Shown here: in pieces, positions 44,225-53,665 of the stretch
Layout of the letters: the number at the start of each line of letters is the position of its first letter
Numbering within the stretch: position 1 is the stretch's first letter
Assembly: GCF_010669305.1 (NCBI RefSeq)
Contig: NZ_CP048649.1
Coordinates: 2,356,001 to 2,420,000 of the forward strand
From: Aminipila butyrica
Lineage (GTDB): Bacteria; Bacillota; Clostridia; Peptostreptococcales; Anaerovoracaceae
DNA: 64,000 nt
Direction: 5' to 3'
Notes under the pieces: generated by a model
Told to the model about the DNA's origin: nothing
Database searches by the model: none
What the model saw: only the letters and a program-made list of their open reading frames with translations
Position numbers and translations under genes: made by a program

Positions 44225-45718
44225 TTATAAATTGGTATACCCCATCAGGTACTGATCCACCGCTTGGGCCGCCTCCCGGCCTTCTCGAATAGCCCACACG
44301 ACCAGCGACTGGCCTCTGCGCATATCTCCTGCTGCAAAAACCTTGTCCCGGCTAGTGTGATACGACATTTCACCGGTTGATTCCGCCCGCACATTGCTTC
44401 TCGGGTCCGTCTCCACTCCGAAAGCCTTAGCAACCTCCAAGTCACAGCCTAAAAATCCGGCGGCGATTAGCACCAAGTCGGCCGGAATAACTTTTTCCGA
44501 CCCAGAAACCTCTTCCATGGTCATCTGCCCTGTCTTCGGATCTTTTTTCCAGGCCAGCTCTACCAGAACCGCCTCCTTCACCTGACCTTCTTTGTCGCAG
44601 ATGAATTCCTTGACGGTAGTCTGATATCTCCGCGGATCTGCTCCAAAGACTGCTTTCGCTTCCTCCTGGCCGTAATCCGTCTTAGAGACCTTAGGCCACT
44701 GCGGCCACGGATTATCTGCGGCCCGCTGATCCGGCAGTTTCGGCATCATCTCCAACTGAACCACCGACTTGGCTCCCTGACGAATAGCTGTTCCCACGCA
44801 ATCATTACCCGTATCGCCGCCGCCAATCACCAGTACATTCTGATCCTTTGCCGACAGGTAGGTCCCTTCCTCCAGAAAACTGTCCAGCAGGGCCTTCGTG
44901 GTAGAAGACAGAAAATCCACCGCAAAATGGATGCCTTTGCTCTCCCTGCCTGGAACCTGAATATCTCGAGGCCGGGCTGCTCCACAGGCTAGAATCACGC
45001 CATCGTATTCCTTGAGCAGCTTCTCTGCCTGCTTTTTACCGGAAATGCTTTCGTTCAAGCGAAAGACCACGCCCTCCGCCTTCATCAAATCAATCCGCCG
45101 CTTAACGATGTGTTTCTCCAGCTTCATATTCGGTATACCGTACATGAGCAAGCCTCCTGGCCGGTCACTTTTTTCAAAAACTGTCACCTGGTGGCCCCGC
45201 AGATTCAGTTGATCTGCTGCCGCCAGCCCAGCAGGCCCAGAACCGATAACGGCAATTTGCTTGCCAGAGCGTCCAGAAATTTTCCGAGGCTGCATGCTTC
45301 GGTTGCTGTAGCCCTCTTCAATGATAGCCAACTCGTTTTCTCGGATGGAGACACCAACACCATTCAACGCACAGGTGCAGGCATTCTCACAAGGAGCCGG
45401 ACAGACTCTGGCCGTAAACTCCGGGAAATTATTTCGCTTTAGCAGCCGCTTCAAGGCTGCTTGATAGTTTCCGTGATACACAAAGTCATTCCATTCCGGA
45501 ATTAAGTTATTCAAGGGACAGCCAGAGACCATGCCTCCCAGCGTCATTCCCGACTGACAAAAAGGGACACCACAGTCCATACACCGTGCCCCCTGTTCCA
45601 TCTGCTCTTCTTTGGACAGGGCAATATGAAATTCATTATAATTCTTAATTCGGTCTAAAGGTTCTAAGGCCTCGCTGGTGCGCCTCTCATATTGTAAAAA
45701 GCCTGTTGACATCCCCAT
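44225..45718 (-). CDS. gltD: Glutamate synthase small subunit
   Basis: This 497-residue flavoprotein has N-terminal [4Fe-4S] cysteines (GARCMDCGVPFC, CPAPCENACTCALNG), an FAD-binding GSGPAGLAAADQL and an NADPH-binding GGGDTGNDCVGTA. It passes electrons to GltB. Its ATG overlaps the gltB stop (TAATG), indicating coupled translation. Confidence 0.96.
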   Translation of the reverse strand: MGMSTGFLQYERRTSEALEPLDRIKNYNEFHIALSKEEQMEQGARCMDCGVPFCQSGMTLGGMVSGCPLNNLIPEWNDFVYHGNYQAALKRLLKRNNFPEFTARVCPAPCENACTCALNGVGVSIRENELAIIEEGYSNRSMQPRKISGRSGKQIAVIGSGPAGLAAADQLNLRGHQVTVFEKSDRPGGLLMYGIPNMKLEKHIVKRRIDLMKAEGVVFRLNESISGKKQAEKLLKEYDGVILACGAARPRDIQVPGRESKGIHFAVDFLSSTTKALLDSFLEEGTYLSAKDQNVLVIGGGDTGNDCVGTAIRQGAKSVVQLEMMPKLPDQRAADNPWPQWPKVSKTDYGQEEAKAVFGADPRRYQTTVKEFICDKEGQVKEAVLVELAWKKDPKTGQMTMEEVSGSEKVIPADLVLIAAGFLGCDLEVAKAFGVETDPRSNVRAESTGEMSYHTSRDKVFAAGDMRRGQSLVVWAIREGREAAQAVDQYLMGYTNL

Positions 45719-48700
45719 TACTGCATCCCTCCTTTTATCTCATAGAACGCTTCAATCTGCGCGGTCTGCTGATCCAGTCCCATCTCCTCATACTTTTGAA
45801 TCAGTTGAAGCACATTCTTATAGTCATAGGGCATAATTTTCTTAAACAGCGGCAGATATTCGGTAAACTGTTCCAGCACTTCTTTACCTTTGCGGGAATG
45901 GGTAACTGCCACATGCTCCTGAATCAGCTGATTCAATTCCAGCACGTCTTCACTTCGGCTGAGGTTTTCCAGGGAAATAATATCCTTGTTCAACTTGGAG
46001 TACAGGTCTCCCTTTTCATCCAGCACATAAGCAACACCGCCGGACATACCTGCGGCTAAATTATTTCCCACAGCTCCCAGGATGACCACACGGCCTCCCG
46101 TCATGTATTCCAGTCCGTGATCGCCTACGCCTTCCACTACCGCATCTGCTCCCGAATTCCGCACGCAGAACCGTTCGCCGGCTACGCCGCTGAAAAAGGC
46201 TTTACCTGAGGTTGCTCCATACAGGGCCACATTTCCGATGATAATGTTTTCATCGTGCTTAAACGTGGATTGGCGGTGAGGATAAACAATAATTTTGCCC
46301 CCAGATAGTCCCTTGCCGATATAGTCGTTGCTATCCCCTTCCAACTCCAGTGTCAGACCCTTTGGAATGAAAGCGCCGAAACTCTGTCCGCCATACCCCT
46401 TACACTTAATGTAATAGGTGTCCTCCGACAGCTTGCTGCCAAATTCCTTCGTCAGAATGGAGCCAAATAAGGTACCAAAAGCTCGGTCCTGATTGTCAAC
46501 CTGTACTTCCAGCGTCTTCTTTTCACCCTTTTCCATAGCAGGTTTGAACTCTTTGTACAGAACCGTCATGTCCTTACTTTCTTCCAGTTTGAAATCAAAG
46601 TCGTCCCCTTTTTTATGAATGCTGTTGAGCTGTTCTAAGGGTTCTCCCTCTCCTAAGATGGCTTGGATGTCCAAGCCGTAGGCTTCTGGGCCTGCCGATC
46701 CGGCCTTTGCTTTTAGTCGGTCCGTTCGGCCCACCATTTCAGCCACGGACTTAAAGCCCAACAAAGCCATGTATTCTCTCAGGTCTTCTGCTATAAAGCG
46801 CATAAAGTTAATTACGTGCTCCGGTTTGCCGGTAAATCGCTTTCGCAGTTCTGGATTCTGTGTAGCAATGCCCACCGGACAAGTATCCAGATTGCAGACC
46901 CGCATCATGACACAACCCATGGAAATCAGCGGTGCCGTTGCAAATCCAAACTCTTCCGCGCCTAGCAGCGCAGCGATGGCCACTTCTCGGCCGCTCATGA
47001 GCTTGCCGTCCGTCTCCAGAACCACCCGGCTTCGAAGGCCGTTCAGTCTCAAGGTTTGATGAGCTTCTGCCAACCCCAGCTCCCAAGGTAGTCCGGCGTT
47101 GTATACCGAATTTTTTGGAGCCGCTCCTGTGCCGCCATCATATCCTGAAATCAGAATAACCTGAGCCCCCGCTTTGGCCACGCCTGCGGCGATGGTGCCG
47201 ACTCCTGCTTCGGATACCAGCTTGACTGAAATCCGAGCTTGAGAATTAGCACACTTGCAATCGTAAATCAGCTGGGCCAGATCTTCAATGGAATAGATAT
47301 CATGATGAGGCGGCGGCGAGATGAGACCTACACCGGTGGTACTGTGCCGTGTCTTGGCAATCCACGGGTAGACCTTGTCTCCAGGCAGCTGACCGCCTTC
47401 TCCGGGCTTAGCCCCCTGTGCCAGCTTAATCTGGATTTCTTCTGCACTGACGAGGTATTCAGAGGTAACCCCAAACCGCCCTGAGGCAACCTGCTTGATT
47501 TTACTGCACCGATTGTTACCCTCTGCATCTGGCTGAAAGCGCTCGGCTTCCTCGCCGCCTTCGCCGCTGTTAGATTTTCCCTTTAGCTTGTTCATGGCGA
47601 TAGCCATGGTCTCATGGGCCTCCTGGGAGATGGAACCGTAAGACATGGCCCCGGTCTTAAACCGCCGAACAATGGAATCGACACTTTCTACTTGCTCCAG
47701 TGGAATCGCCTTTTGACTCAGGTCAAAGTCCATCAGACTTCGCAGATGAGCCGCCCCCATCTCTTCATTAATCAGCTTGGTATATTCCTTAAAAAGACCG
47801 TAATCCCCAGTGCGCACAGCCTGTTGGAGCAGATGAATGGTCTGAGGGTTATATAAGTGTTCTTCTCCTCCGCTTCGAACCTTGTGACCGCCCAAGCTGT
47901 CCAGCACACTGTCTTGGTTCAGCCCCAGGGGATCAAAGGCCCTGGAATGCCGTTGGTTCACTTGTTTTTCAATTTGTTCCAGGGTGATTCCACCTACCCG
48001 GCTCACCGTATTGGTGAAATAACGGTCAATGACCGCTCTGCTGATGCCTACACCCTCAAATATTTGGGCTCCCTGATAGGATTGAACCGTGGAGATGCCC
48101 ATCTTAGAGGCAATTTTGACGATGCCATGGAGAATGCCCTCGGTATAGTCGTGAATCGCTGCGTAATAATCCTTTTCCAGGATATTCTCCTCTACCATCT
48201 GCTTGATGGTATCCTGAGCCAGATACGGGTTGATGGCACTGGCCCCGTACCCCAGCAAGGTAGCAAAGTGATGGACTTCTCTAGGCTCTCCGCTTTCCAA
48301 AACCAGAGATAAAGCCATCCTCTTGCGGTTTCGCACCAGATGCTGCTGCACGGCAGAAACAGCCAGCAGAGACGGAATCGGCACGCTGTACTCGTCCACA
48401 TCTCTGTCTGAGAGAATGATAATATTTGCCCCGTCCTTTAAGCATCGATCAACCTGAACAAATACATTGTCAATAGCCTTTTCCAGTGAAGTACCCTTAT
48501 AATAATTGATGGAGACCGTGGCTACTTTAAAGCCTTCCGCCTTCATGTTTTTGATTTTCATAAAGTCTGTGTTAGTCAAAATCGGATTTCGCACAGACAG
48601 CAGGCGGCAGTTCTCTGGTACATCGTGGAGCAGATTGCCGTCCTTGCCCAGATAACTGTAGGTAGACGTAACAATCTCCTCCCGGATGGCGTCAATCGGG

Positions 48701-50298
48701 GGATTGGTTACTTGCGCAAACAACTGCTTGAAATAGTTGAACAGCGGCGGGTATTTTTCTGACAAAGCCGCCAGCGGTGTATCTGCTCCCATGGCAATGA
48801 CCGGTTCATTGCCCGACAGGGCCATCGGTCTCAAATAGTCGATGACGTCTTCATAGGAATAGCCAAAGGCCTTCTGCATCCGCGACAATTCCTGATCTTT
48901 GTAAGAAAGCACTTTCTGGTTGGGTATGGACAGTTCTTTCAGCTGTACCATATTGTTTGCCAGCCATTCCCCGTAAGGCTGACTGCCAGCATAATAGTCT
49001 TTTACATCCTGATCGTTGAGGAGCTTGCCGGCTTTCGTATCCACCAGCAACATCCGGCCTGGCCGCAGCCGTTCTTTCACTTCAATTTCCTCCGGCGGCA
49101 GATCTAAAACGCCTACTTCGGAGGAGAGAATCAAATTACCATCCTTGGTGATGTAATACCGGGAAGGTCGCAGACCGTTTCGATCCAATACCGCCCCCAC
49201 CAGGTCTCCGTCACTGAATACAATAGAGGCTGGTCCATCCCATGGTTCCATCATCGTGCCGTGGTAACGGTAAAAGTCCTTCTTCTTGCGGCTCATATTT
49301 TTGTCGTTGCTCCAAGGCTCTGGGATACACAGCATGACAGCTTTTGGAAAGTCCATCCCTGCCATGTATAAAAATTCCAGGGTATTGTCCAGCATAGCTG
49401 AATCAGACCCCCACCGAGGAACGACAGGCAGCACTCGATAAAAGTCTTCTCCTAAGGCATCGGAGTGCATGTTTTCCTCTCTGGACAGCATCTTATTTAC
49501 ATTGCCTCGAATGGTGTTAATTTCCCCGTTATGGACCATATACCGGTTGGGGTGAGCCTTTTCCCAAGAGGGCATGGTATTAGTAGAAAATCGGGAGTGT
49601 ACGATGGCAATAGCGGAAACAAAGTCCTTGTCCTGCAAATCCAGATAGAACTGTCTCAGTTGATGAACTAAAAACATGCCTTTATAAACGATGGTTCGGC
49701 TGGACAGCGAACAGACATAGGTGCCGCTGCCTTCCCCTTCACTGCTATTTTCAAAAATCCGTCGGGCTACATACAGTTTCCGGTCGAATTCCAGTCCTGG
49801 TTTCAGATTTCTAGGTCTGCCAACAAAAGCCTGATAGATGGCCGGTTTGCATTCCAGGGCCCGCAGCCCCAGCGCGCTGTCACAGGTAGGTACCTGCCTC
49901 CAGCCTAAGAACGGAAGGCCTTCCTTTTCTACGATGACCTCAAAGCGCTTTTTTATTTGGTTTCGCAGCAGTTCCTGTTGGGGCAGGAAAAACATACCCA
50001 CGGCAAAATCCCCGTTGGAGGGAAAGTCCAAGTGCTTCACTTGCTTGACAAAAAAACTGTGGGGAATTTGAGTAAGAATACCTACACCGTCTCCCGTCTC
50101 TCCGGTTGCATCCTTCCCAGCTCGATGTTCCAACCGTTCTACGATGGTCAGCGCATCCTCTACGGTCTGATGGCTCTTCAAGCCCTTGATGTTGACAGCT
50201 GCCCCAATACCGCAGTTGTCGTGCTCAAAGTTCTCATGGTATAAGCTTTCCCTTCTGGATTCCTTTCCGGCTACAGCCTGTCTATCTCCCTGTTTCAT
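45718..50298 (-). CDS. gltB: Glutamate synthase large subunit
   Basis: This ~1526-residue enzyme makes two glutamates from glutamine and 2-oxoglutarate. It has the N-terminal nucleophile region (EHDNCGIGAA, Cys about residue 29), the FMN domain (SGYDGGTGAAPKNS), a [3Fe-4S] motif CVMMRVCNLDTCPVG (C-x5-C-x4-C) and the C-terminal GXGXG-type beta-helix. ATG 50298 (MKQGDRQAV) is preferred because AAGGA lies 9 bp upstream; the frame opens at 50325. A short propeptide before the Cys is expected to be removed. Confidence 0.96.
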   Translation of the reverse strand: MKQGDRQAVAGKESRRESLYHENFEHDNCGIGAAVNIKGLKSHQTVEDALTIVERLEHRAGKDATGETGDGVGILTQIPHSFFVKQVKHLDFPSNGDFAVGMFFLPQQELLRNQIKKRFEVIVEKEGLPFLGWRQVPTCDSALGLRALECKPAIYQAFVGRPRNLKPGLEFDRKLYVARRIFENSSEGEGSGTYVCSLSSRTIVYKGMFLVHQLRQFYLDLQDKDFVSAIAIVHSRFSTNTMPSWEKAHPNRYMVHNGEINTIRGNVNKMLSREENMHSDALGEDFYRVLPVVPRWGSDSAMLDNTLEFLYMAGMDFPKAVMLCIPEPWSNDKNMSRKKKDFYRYHGTMMEPWDGPASIVFSDGDLVGAVLDRNGLRPSRYYITKDGNLILSSEVGVLDLPPEEIEVKERLRPGRMLLVDTKAGKLLNDQDVKDYYAGSQPYGEWLANNMVQLKELSIPNQKVLSYKDQELSRMQKAFGYSYEDVIDYLRPMALSGNEPVIAMGADTPLAALSEKYPPLFNYFKQLFAQVTNPPIDAIREEIVTSTYSYLGKDGNLLHDVPENCRLLSVRNPILTNTDFMKIKNMKAEGFKVATVSINYYKGTSLEKAIDNVFVQVDRCLKDGANIIILSDRDVDEYSVPIPSLLAVSAVQQHLVRNRKRMALSLVLESGEPREVHHFATLLGYGASAINPYLAQDTIKQMVEENILEKDYYAAIHDYTEGILHGIVKIASKMGISTVQSYQGAQIFEGVGISRAVIDRYFTNTVSRVGGITLEQIEKQVNQRHSRAFDPLGLNQDSVLDSLGGHKVRSGGEEHLYNPQTIHLLQQAVRTGDYGLFKEYTKLINEEMGAAHLRSLMDFDLSQKAIPLEQVESVDSIVRRFKTGAMSYGSISQEAHETMAIAMNKLKGKSNSGEGGEEAERFQPDAEGNNRCSKIKQVASGRFGVTSEYLVSAEEIQIKLAQGAKPGEGGQLPGDKVYPWIAKTRHSTTGVGLISPPPHHDIYSIEDLAQLIYDCKCANSQARISVKLVSEAGVGTIAAGVAKAGAQVILISGYDGGTGAAPKNSVYNAGLPWELGLAEAHQTLRLNGLRSRVVLETDGKLMSGREVAIAALLGAEEFGFATAPLISMGCVMMRVCNLDTCPVGIATQNPELRKRFTGKPEHVINFMRFIAEDLREYMALLGFKSVAEMVGRTDRLKAKAGSAGPEAYGLDIQAILGEGEPLEQLNSIHKKGDDFDFKLEESKDMTVLYKEFKPAMEKGEKKTLEVQVDNQDRAFGTLFGSILTKEFGSKLSEDTYYIKCKGYGGQSFGAFIPKGLTLELEGDSNDYIGKGLSGGKIIVYPHRQSTFKHDENIIIGNVALYGATSGKAFFSGVAGERFCVRNSGADAVVEGVGDHGLEYMTGGRVVILGAVGNNLAAGMSGGVAYVLDEKGDLYSKLNKDIISLENLSRSEDVLELNQLIQEHVAVTHSRKGKEVLEQFTEYLPLFKKIMPYDYKNVLQLIQKYEEMGLDQQTAQIEAFYEIKGGMQ

Positions 50299-50425
50299 CT
50301 CTCCACGTCCTTCCGTTATGCGCATATCATGTATAATTTTCCAATTTATCAGTAAATTCTTACCCTATGCTCTATTTGATAATTTTCGTTAAATTTTCAG
50401 ACAATTCCTAAAAATACTTTACTAT

Positions 50426-50453
50426 TTTATACCCTAATAACCAATTTAGTCAA
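50426..50453 (-). promoter_or_regulatory. Probable promoter of gltBD
   Basis: TTGACT (50448-50453) and TATAAA (50426-50431) lie 16 bp apart on the minus strand. Between here and the glnN promoter (50454-50632) the sequence is AT-rich with nothing else I can support. Confidence 0.6.
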
Positions 50454-50632
50454 CCATTTTTGTGTTCTTGTAACAATTTTTTATTTATTTTTCTCTTTTT
50501 TTCAGGCAGTCTGGGCTTTCAACTTGCCTTTTTAATGCTTATTGAAATCCCCTAAAAATTTGCTTTAAATTTTTCTTCCACTATTTATGCAGTTTTTCTG
50601 TATTTTCTAACAAACTTTTTTTTGAAAAGTTA

Positions 50633-50661
50633 TTGACAGATACAGAAAAGTTTAGTATACT
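50633..50661 (+). promoter_or_regulatory. Sigma-A promoter of glnN
   Basis: A perfect TTGACA (50633-50638) and TATACT (50656-50661) are 17 bp apart. Transcription would start near 50668, about 128 nt before the glnN ATG and ~15 nt before the leader terminator. Confidence 0.8.
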
Positions 50662-50681
50662 CACACCTATCGATTAGCAAA

Positions 50682-50715
50682 GGCGCTGCGAGTGAAAACT
50701 CGTAGTGCCTTTTTT
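50682..50715 (+). terminator. Leader terminator (attenuator) of glnN
   Basis: GGCGCTGCGAGT (50682-50693) pairs over 12 positions, two of them wobble, with ACTCGTAGTGCC (50698-50709) around a GAAA loop, followed by T6 (50710-50715). It lies between promoter and gene. A small alternative hairpin TAGC-AAAGGC-GCTG, with an A1/G4 hexaloop, overlaps its 5' arm and could be an ANTAR-type P2 hairpin; no upstream P1 partner was found. Confidence 0.82.
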
Positions 50716-50795
50716 CATAACGTAGGCAATATGATTGTTAACCAGTCCGGCTCCTTACATTCAGCCTATGTGAAAAAGAAAGGGAGGATATACCC

Positions 50796-52883
50796 ATGAA
50801 TAAGATTTCTGCCCTGTTTGGCAGCATGGTCTTCAACGATGCCATCATGAGAGAAAAATTGCCAAATGATACGTATAAGGCGCTACAGTCCCACATTGAC
50901 CAGGGTACCCCCCTGTCTATGGAGACCGCCAATGTCATCGCCAGCGCCATGAAAGATTGGGCCCTGGAGCATGGAGCAACTCATTTCACTCACTGGTTCC
51001 AGCCCATGACTGGCATTACCGCAGAAAAACACGATAGCTTTATCTCGCCCACAGCCGGCGGCGGCATCGTGATGAACTTTTCCGGTAAGGAATTGATTAA
51101 AGGCGAGCCGGATGCCTCCAGTTTTCCTTCCGGCGGGATTCGCGCTACCTTTGAAGCCCGGGGCTACACCAACTGGGATCCCAGCTCCTACGCCTTCATC
51201 AAGGAAAACACCCTCTGCATTCCTACCGCCTTCTGCTCCTACGGAGGAGAAGCTTTAGATAAAAAGACTCCTCTGCTTCGGTCCATGGAGGCCATTGAAA
51301 AGCAGGCGCTGCGGGTGCTGCACCTGCTGGGCAAAGAATCCGTACGACGAATTACCACCACCGTAGGCCCTGAGCAAGAGTATTTTCTGGTTTCCAAAGA
51401 GTTGTATGAAAAGCGGAAGGACCTAATTTACTGCGGACGGACTCTCCTAGGTGCCAAACCGCCAAAAAGACAGGAGCTGGAAGATCATTACTTCGGTGCC
51501 ATCAAACCGAAAGTGAATGACTTCATGGAAGAGCTGGACCAGGAGCTGTGGAAATTAGGGGTCTTAGCGAACACCGAACACAACGAAGTTGCTCCGGCGC
51601 AGCACGAACTGGCCCCAATCTTCGCCAGTGCCAACGTGGCCGCCGACCACAACCAACTGACCATGGAAATGATGAAGAAAGTTGCAGGCAAGCACGGCTT
51701 GGTCTGCCTGCTCCATGAAAAGCCTTTTGCTGGCATCAATGGCAGCGGCAAACACATCAACTGGTCTCTGGCTACAGACAGCGGAGAGAACCTGCTAAAA
51801 CCGGGTAAAAAACCGATTGAAAATATTTCCTTCCTGCTCTTCCTCAGCGCTGTCATCCAGGCTGTAGATCAGTACCAAGATTTGCTGCGGGTCTCCGTGG
51901 CCAGCCCTAGCAACGACCATCGATTAGGCGGAAACGAGGCACCACCGGCCATTATTTCGATTTTTCTCGGGGACGACCTGCTGGAAGTGTTAGAAGCCGT
52001 TCAGGAGGGAAAGACGGAAGTTCCGCCTAAAAACCGCCAGATGGGTATCGGCGTTCAAGTCTTGCCAGACTTTAAGAAGGACACCACCGACCGAAACCGG
52101 ACCTCTCCATTCGCCTTTACTGGCGGACGCTTTGAATTCCGTATGCCGGGTTCCACCACTTCGGTGTCTTGTCCGACTTACATGATTAACACGATTGTAG
52201 CTGATGCCCTCATGAACATCGCTGACAAGCTGGAAGGCTCCTCAAACATAGAACACGATGCACTGAACCTGGTGCGGGATATCTACCAGAATCATAAGCG
52301 GATTATTTTCAACGGCAACAATTATTCCGAGGAATGGGTAACTGAAGCAGAACGCCGCGGTTTGCTTCACCTAAAATCCGCCATGGATGCCTGCCCGCAC
52401 TTTACCGATCAGAAAAATCTGGACCTTTTTGAACGGCAGCATGTTCTCACTCCAGTGGAAGCCATGGCCAGACAGGAAATCCTCTATGACGAATACTGCA
52501 AACTGATTAATATTGAAGCCCTGACCATGCTGGATATGGTCAACAAAGACATCCTTCCTGCGGTGCTGATTTACGTGAAGGATCTGTCCGAGGTGGTTCA
52601 AAGCAAGCAGGCAATTTCTGAAGATGTCCCATACGAGATGGAAAAGAATCTTATCCAGAGTCTGTCTGCAGCCTGTGATTCCCTGTACAAGAAAGCCATC
52701 ACCCTGGATCAGCATCTGTTGGAAGTCAGCTCCATGGAGGATACCAGAGAAGCTGCCGAATATTTCTGTCAGACGATTATTCCAGTTATGAAGGAAATGC
52801 GGGTAGTCACCGATGAACTGGAAACGATTACAGCAGCCAAATACTGGCCGATGCCGACTTATGGGTCGCTGCTCTTTAGCTAG
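50796..52883 (+). CDS. glnN: Glutamine synthetase, type III
   Basis: This 695-residue enzyme is the large GSIII form, not GSI (~450). It has FTHWFQPMTGITAEKHDSF, the TVGPEQEYFLV metal site and NEVAPAQHELAP, and GINGSGKHINWSL. It makes glutamine from glutamate and ammonia. GGGAGG precedes the ATG. gltBD is divergent on its left, and an ANTAR regulator follows. Confidence 0.96.
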   Translation: MNKISALFGSMVFNDAIMREKLPNDTYKALQSHIDQGTPLSMETANVIASAMKDWALEHGATHFTHWFQPMTGITAEKHDSFISPTAGGGIVMNFSGKELIKGEPDASSFPSGGIRATFEARGYTNWDPSSYAFIKENTLCIPTAFCSYGGEALDKKTPLLRSMEAIEKQALRVLHLLGKESVRRITTTVGPEQEYFLVSKELYEKRKDLIYCGRTLLGAKPPKRQELEDHYFGAIKPKVNDFMEELDQELWKLGVLANTEHNEVAPAQHELAPIFASANVAADHNQLTMEMMKKVAGKHGLVCLLHEKPFAGINGSGKHINWSLATDSGENLLKPGKKPIENISFLLFLSAVIQAVDQYQDLLRVSVASPSNDHRLGGNEAPPAIISIFLGDDLLEVLEAVQEGKTEVPPKNRQMGIGVQVLPDFKKDTTDRNRTSPFAFTGGRFEFRMPGSTTSVSCPTYMINTIVADALMNIADKLEGSSNIEHDALNLVRDIYQNHKRIIFNGNNYSEEWVTEAERRGLLHLKSAMDACPHFTDQKNLDLFERQHVLTPVEAMARQEILYDEYCKLINIEALTMLDMVNKDILPAVLIYVKDLSEVVQSKQAISEDVPYEMEKNLIQSLSAACDSLYKKAITLDQHLLEVSSMEDTREAAEYFCQTIIPVMKEMRVVTDELETITAAKYWPMPTYGSLLFS

Positions 52884-52955
52884 GAACTGCGCTTATAGCC
52901 GCCTTTCACCCTAGGATTGAATTGTTCGGATGCACCTGGCGTTCAAAAAGTTTTC

Positions 52956-52984
52956 TTGCTCTTGAGCTCCAGGTATGCTACAAT
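52956..52984 (+). promoter_or_regulatory. Probable promoter of the ANTAR regulator gene
   Basis: TTGCTC (52956-52961) and TACAAT (52979-52984) are 17 bp apart, with TGC directly before the -10 (extended -10). Confidence 0.6.
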
Positions 52985-53047
52985 ACTTTTTTTAAAACCA
53001 GTGTATAGTAGCTCGATAAAAGTTGCCAACCAAAGGAGGTGTTCCCC

Positions 53048-53620
53048 TTGCAGAACATTTTGCTGGTCACCAGAAATACGAAAAGTAAAGACGCTCTTTT
53101 GAATTACTTGGAGCAGGACGAAAATCGGCAAGTTCAAACAGCCAACAGTGTAGAAACCGGAAAGCAAAAGTTGGCTGCATCGACTTTCGATTTAATCATC
53201 GTCAACTACCCCCTAGACTCCAATACAGATGCCTCTTTTTCCATCTACTGTGCCCAGAACACCTCCGCTGGAGTCATCGCCCTGCTGAAAAGCCGGGAAA
53301 TCGATGCCCTCTCCGAACGTCTGGAAAAATACGGTATTATTGTCATCAACAAGCCCATTCTCAAAGTGGTGCTGAATCAGGCCATCAAGTTTGCGGAGTT
53401 ATCCAAGAATCGAGTCCAGACTCTCAACCAGGAGAACCTCAAATTGCAGGATCAGATTGTTCAGATGAAGCTGGTAAACCGAGCCAAATGGGTCTTAATT
53501 CAGTATCTGAATATGACTGAAAATCAAGCTCATAAATACATTGAACAGCAGGCTATGGAACGACGCCTGCCTAAAAAAAAGATTGCTGCCCGCATATTAA
53601 AGATGTACGGAGGAGATTGA
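53048..53620 (+). CDS. ANTAR-domain antiterminator response regulator
   Basis: This 190-residue protein has an N-terminal receiver-like domain (~1-120) and a C-terminal ANTAR RNA-binding domain (KLVNRAKWVLIQYLNMTENQAHKYIEQQ, given in part). The receiver lacks a clear phosphorylatable Asp in the usual place (LIIVNYPLD), so it may be a pseudo-receiver. ANTAR proteins bind paired hairpins and prevent termination; the attenuated glnN leader is a natural target. Start is TTG at 53048, 8 bp after AAAGGAGGT; the GTG at 53039 overlaps that site. Confidence 0.9.
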   Translation: MQNILLVTRNTKSKDALLNYLEQDENRQVQTANSVETGKQKLAASTFDLIIVNYPLDSNTDASFSIYCAQNTSAGVIALLKSREIDALSERLEKYGIIVINKPILKVVLNQAIKFAELSKNRVQTLNQENLKLQDQIVQMKLVNRAKWVLIQYLNMTENQAHKYIEQQAMERRLPKKKIAARILKMYGGD

Positions 53621-53649
53621 CCAATCGTCAATCCCTTCCGTACATCTTT
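53599..53649. terminator. Hairpin between ANTAR gene and sigE
   Basis: A 22-base arm from 53599 pairs with a near complement ending at 53649, with one small offset, so the stem includes the last codons and stop of the ANTAR gene. The U tails are poor, so terminator strength is uncertain. It serves convergent genes. Confidence 0.6.
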
Positions 53650-53665
53650 GCTTTCCCCTATTCTT

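Noticed and set aside
45706..46059. 117-codon + strand frame antisense to gltB
   Set aside because: It lies fully within gltB on the other strand and has no ribosome-binding site.
50660..50680. An ANTAR P1 hairpin upstream of the glnN terminator
   Set aside because: Only a five-base loop (CTA-TCGAT-TAG) is available and it lies at the expected transcript start.
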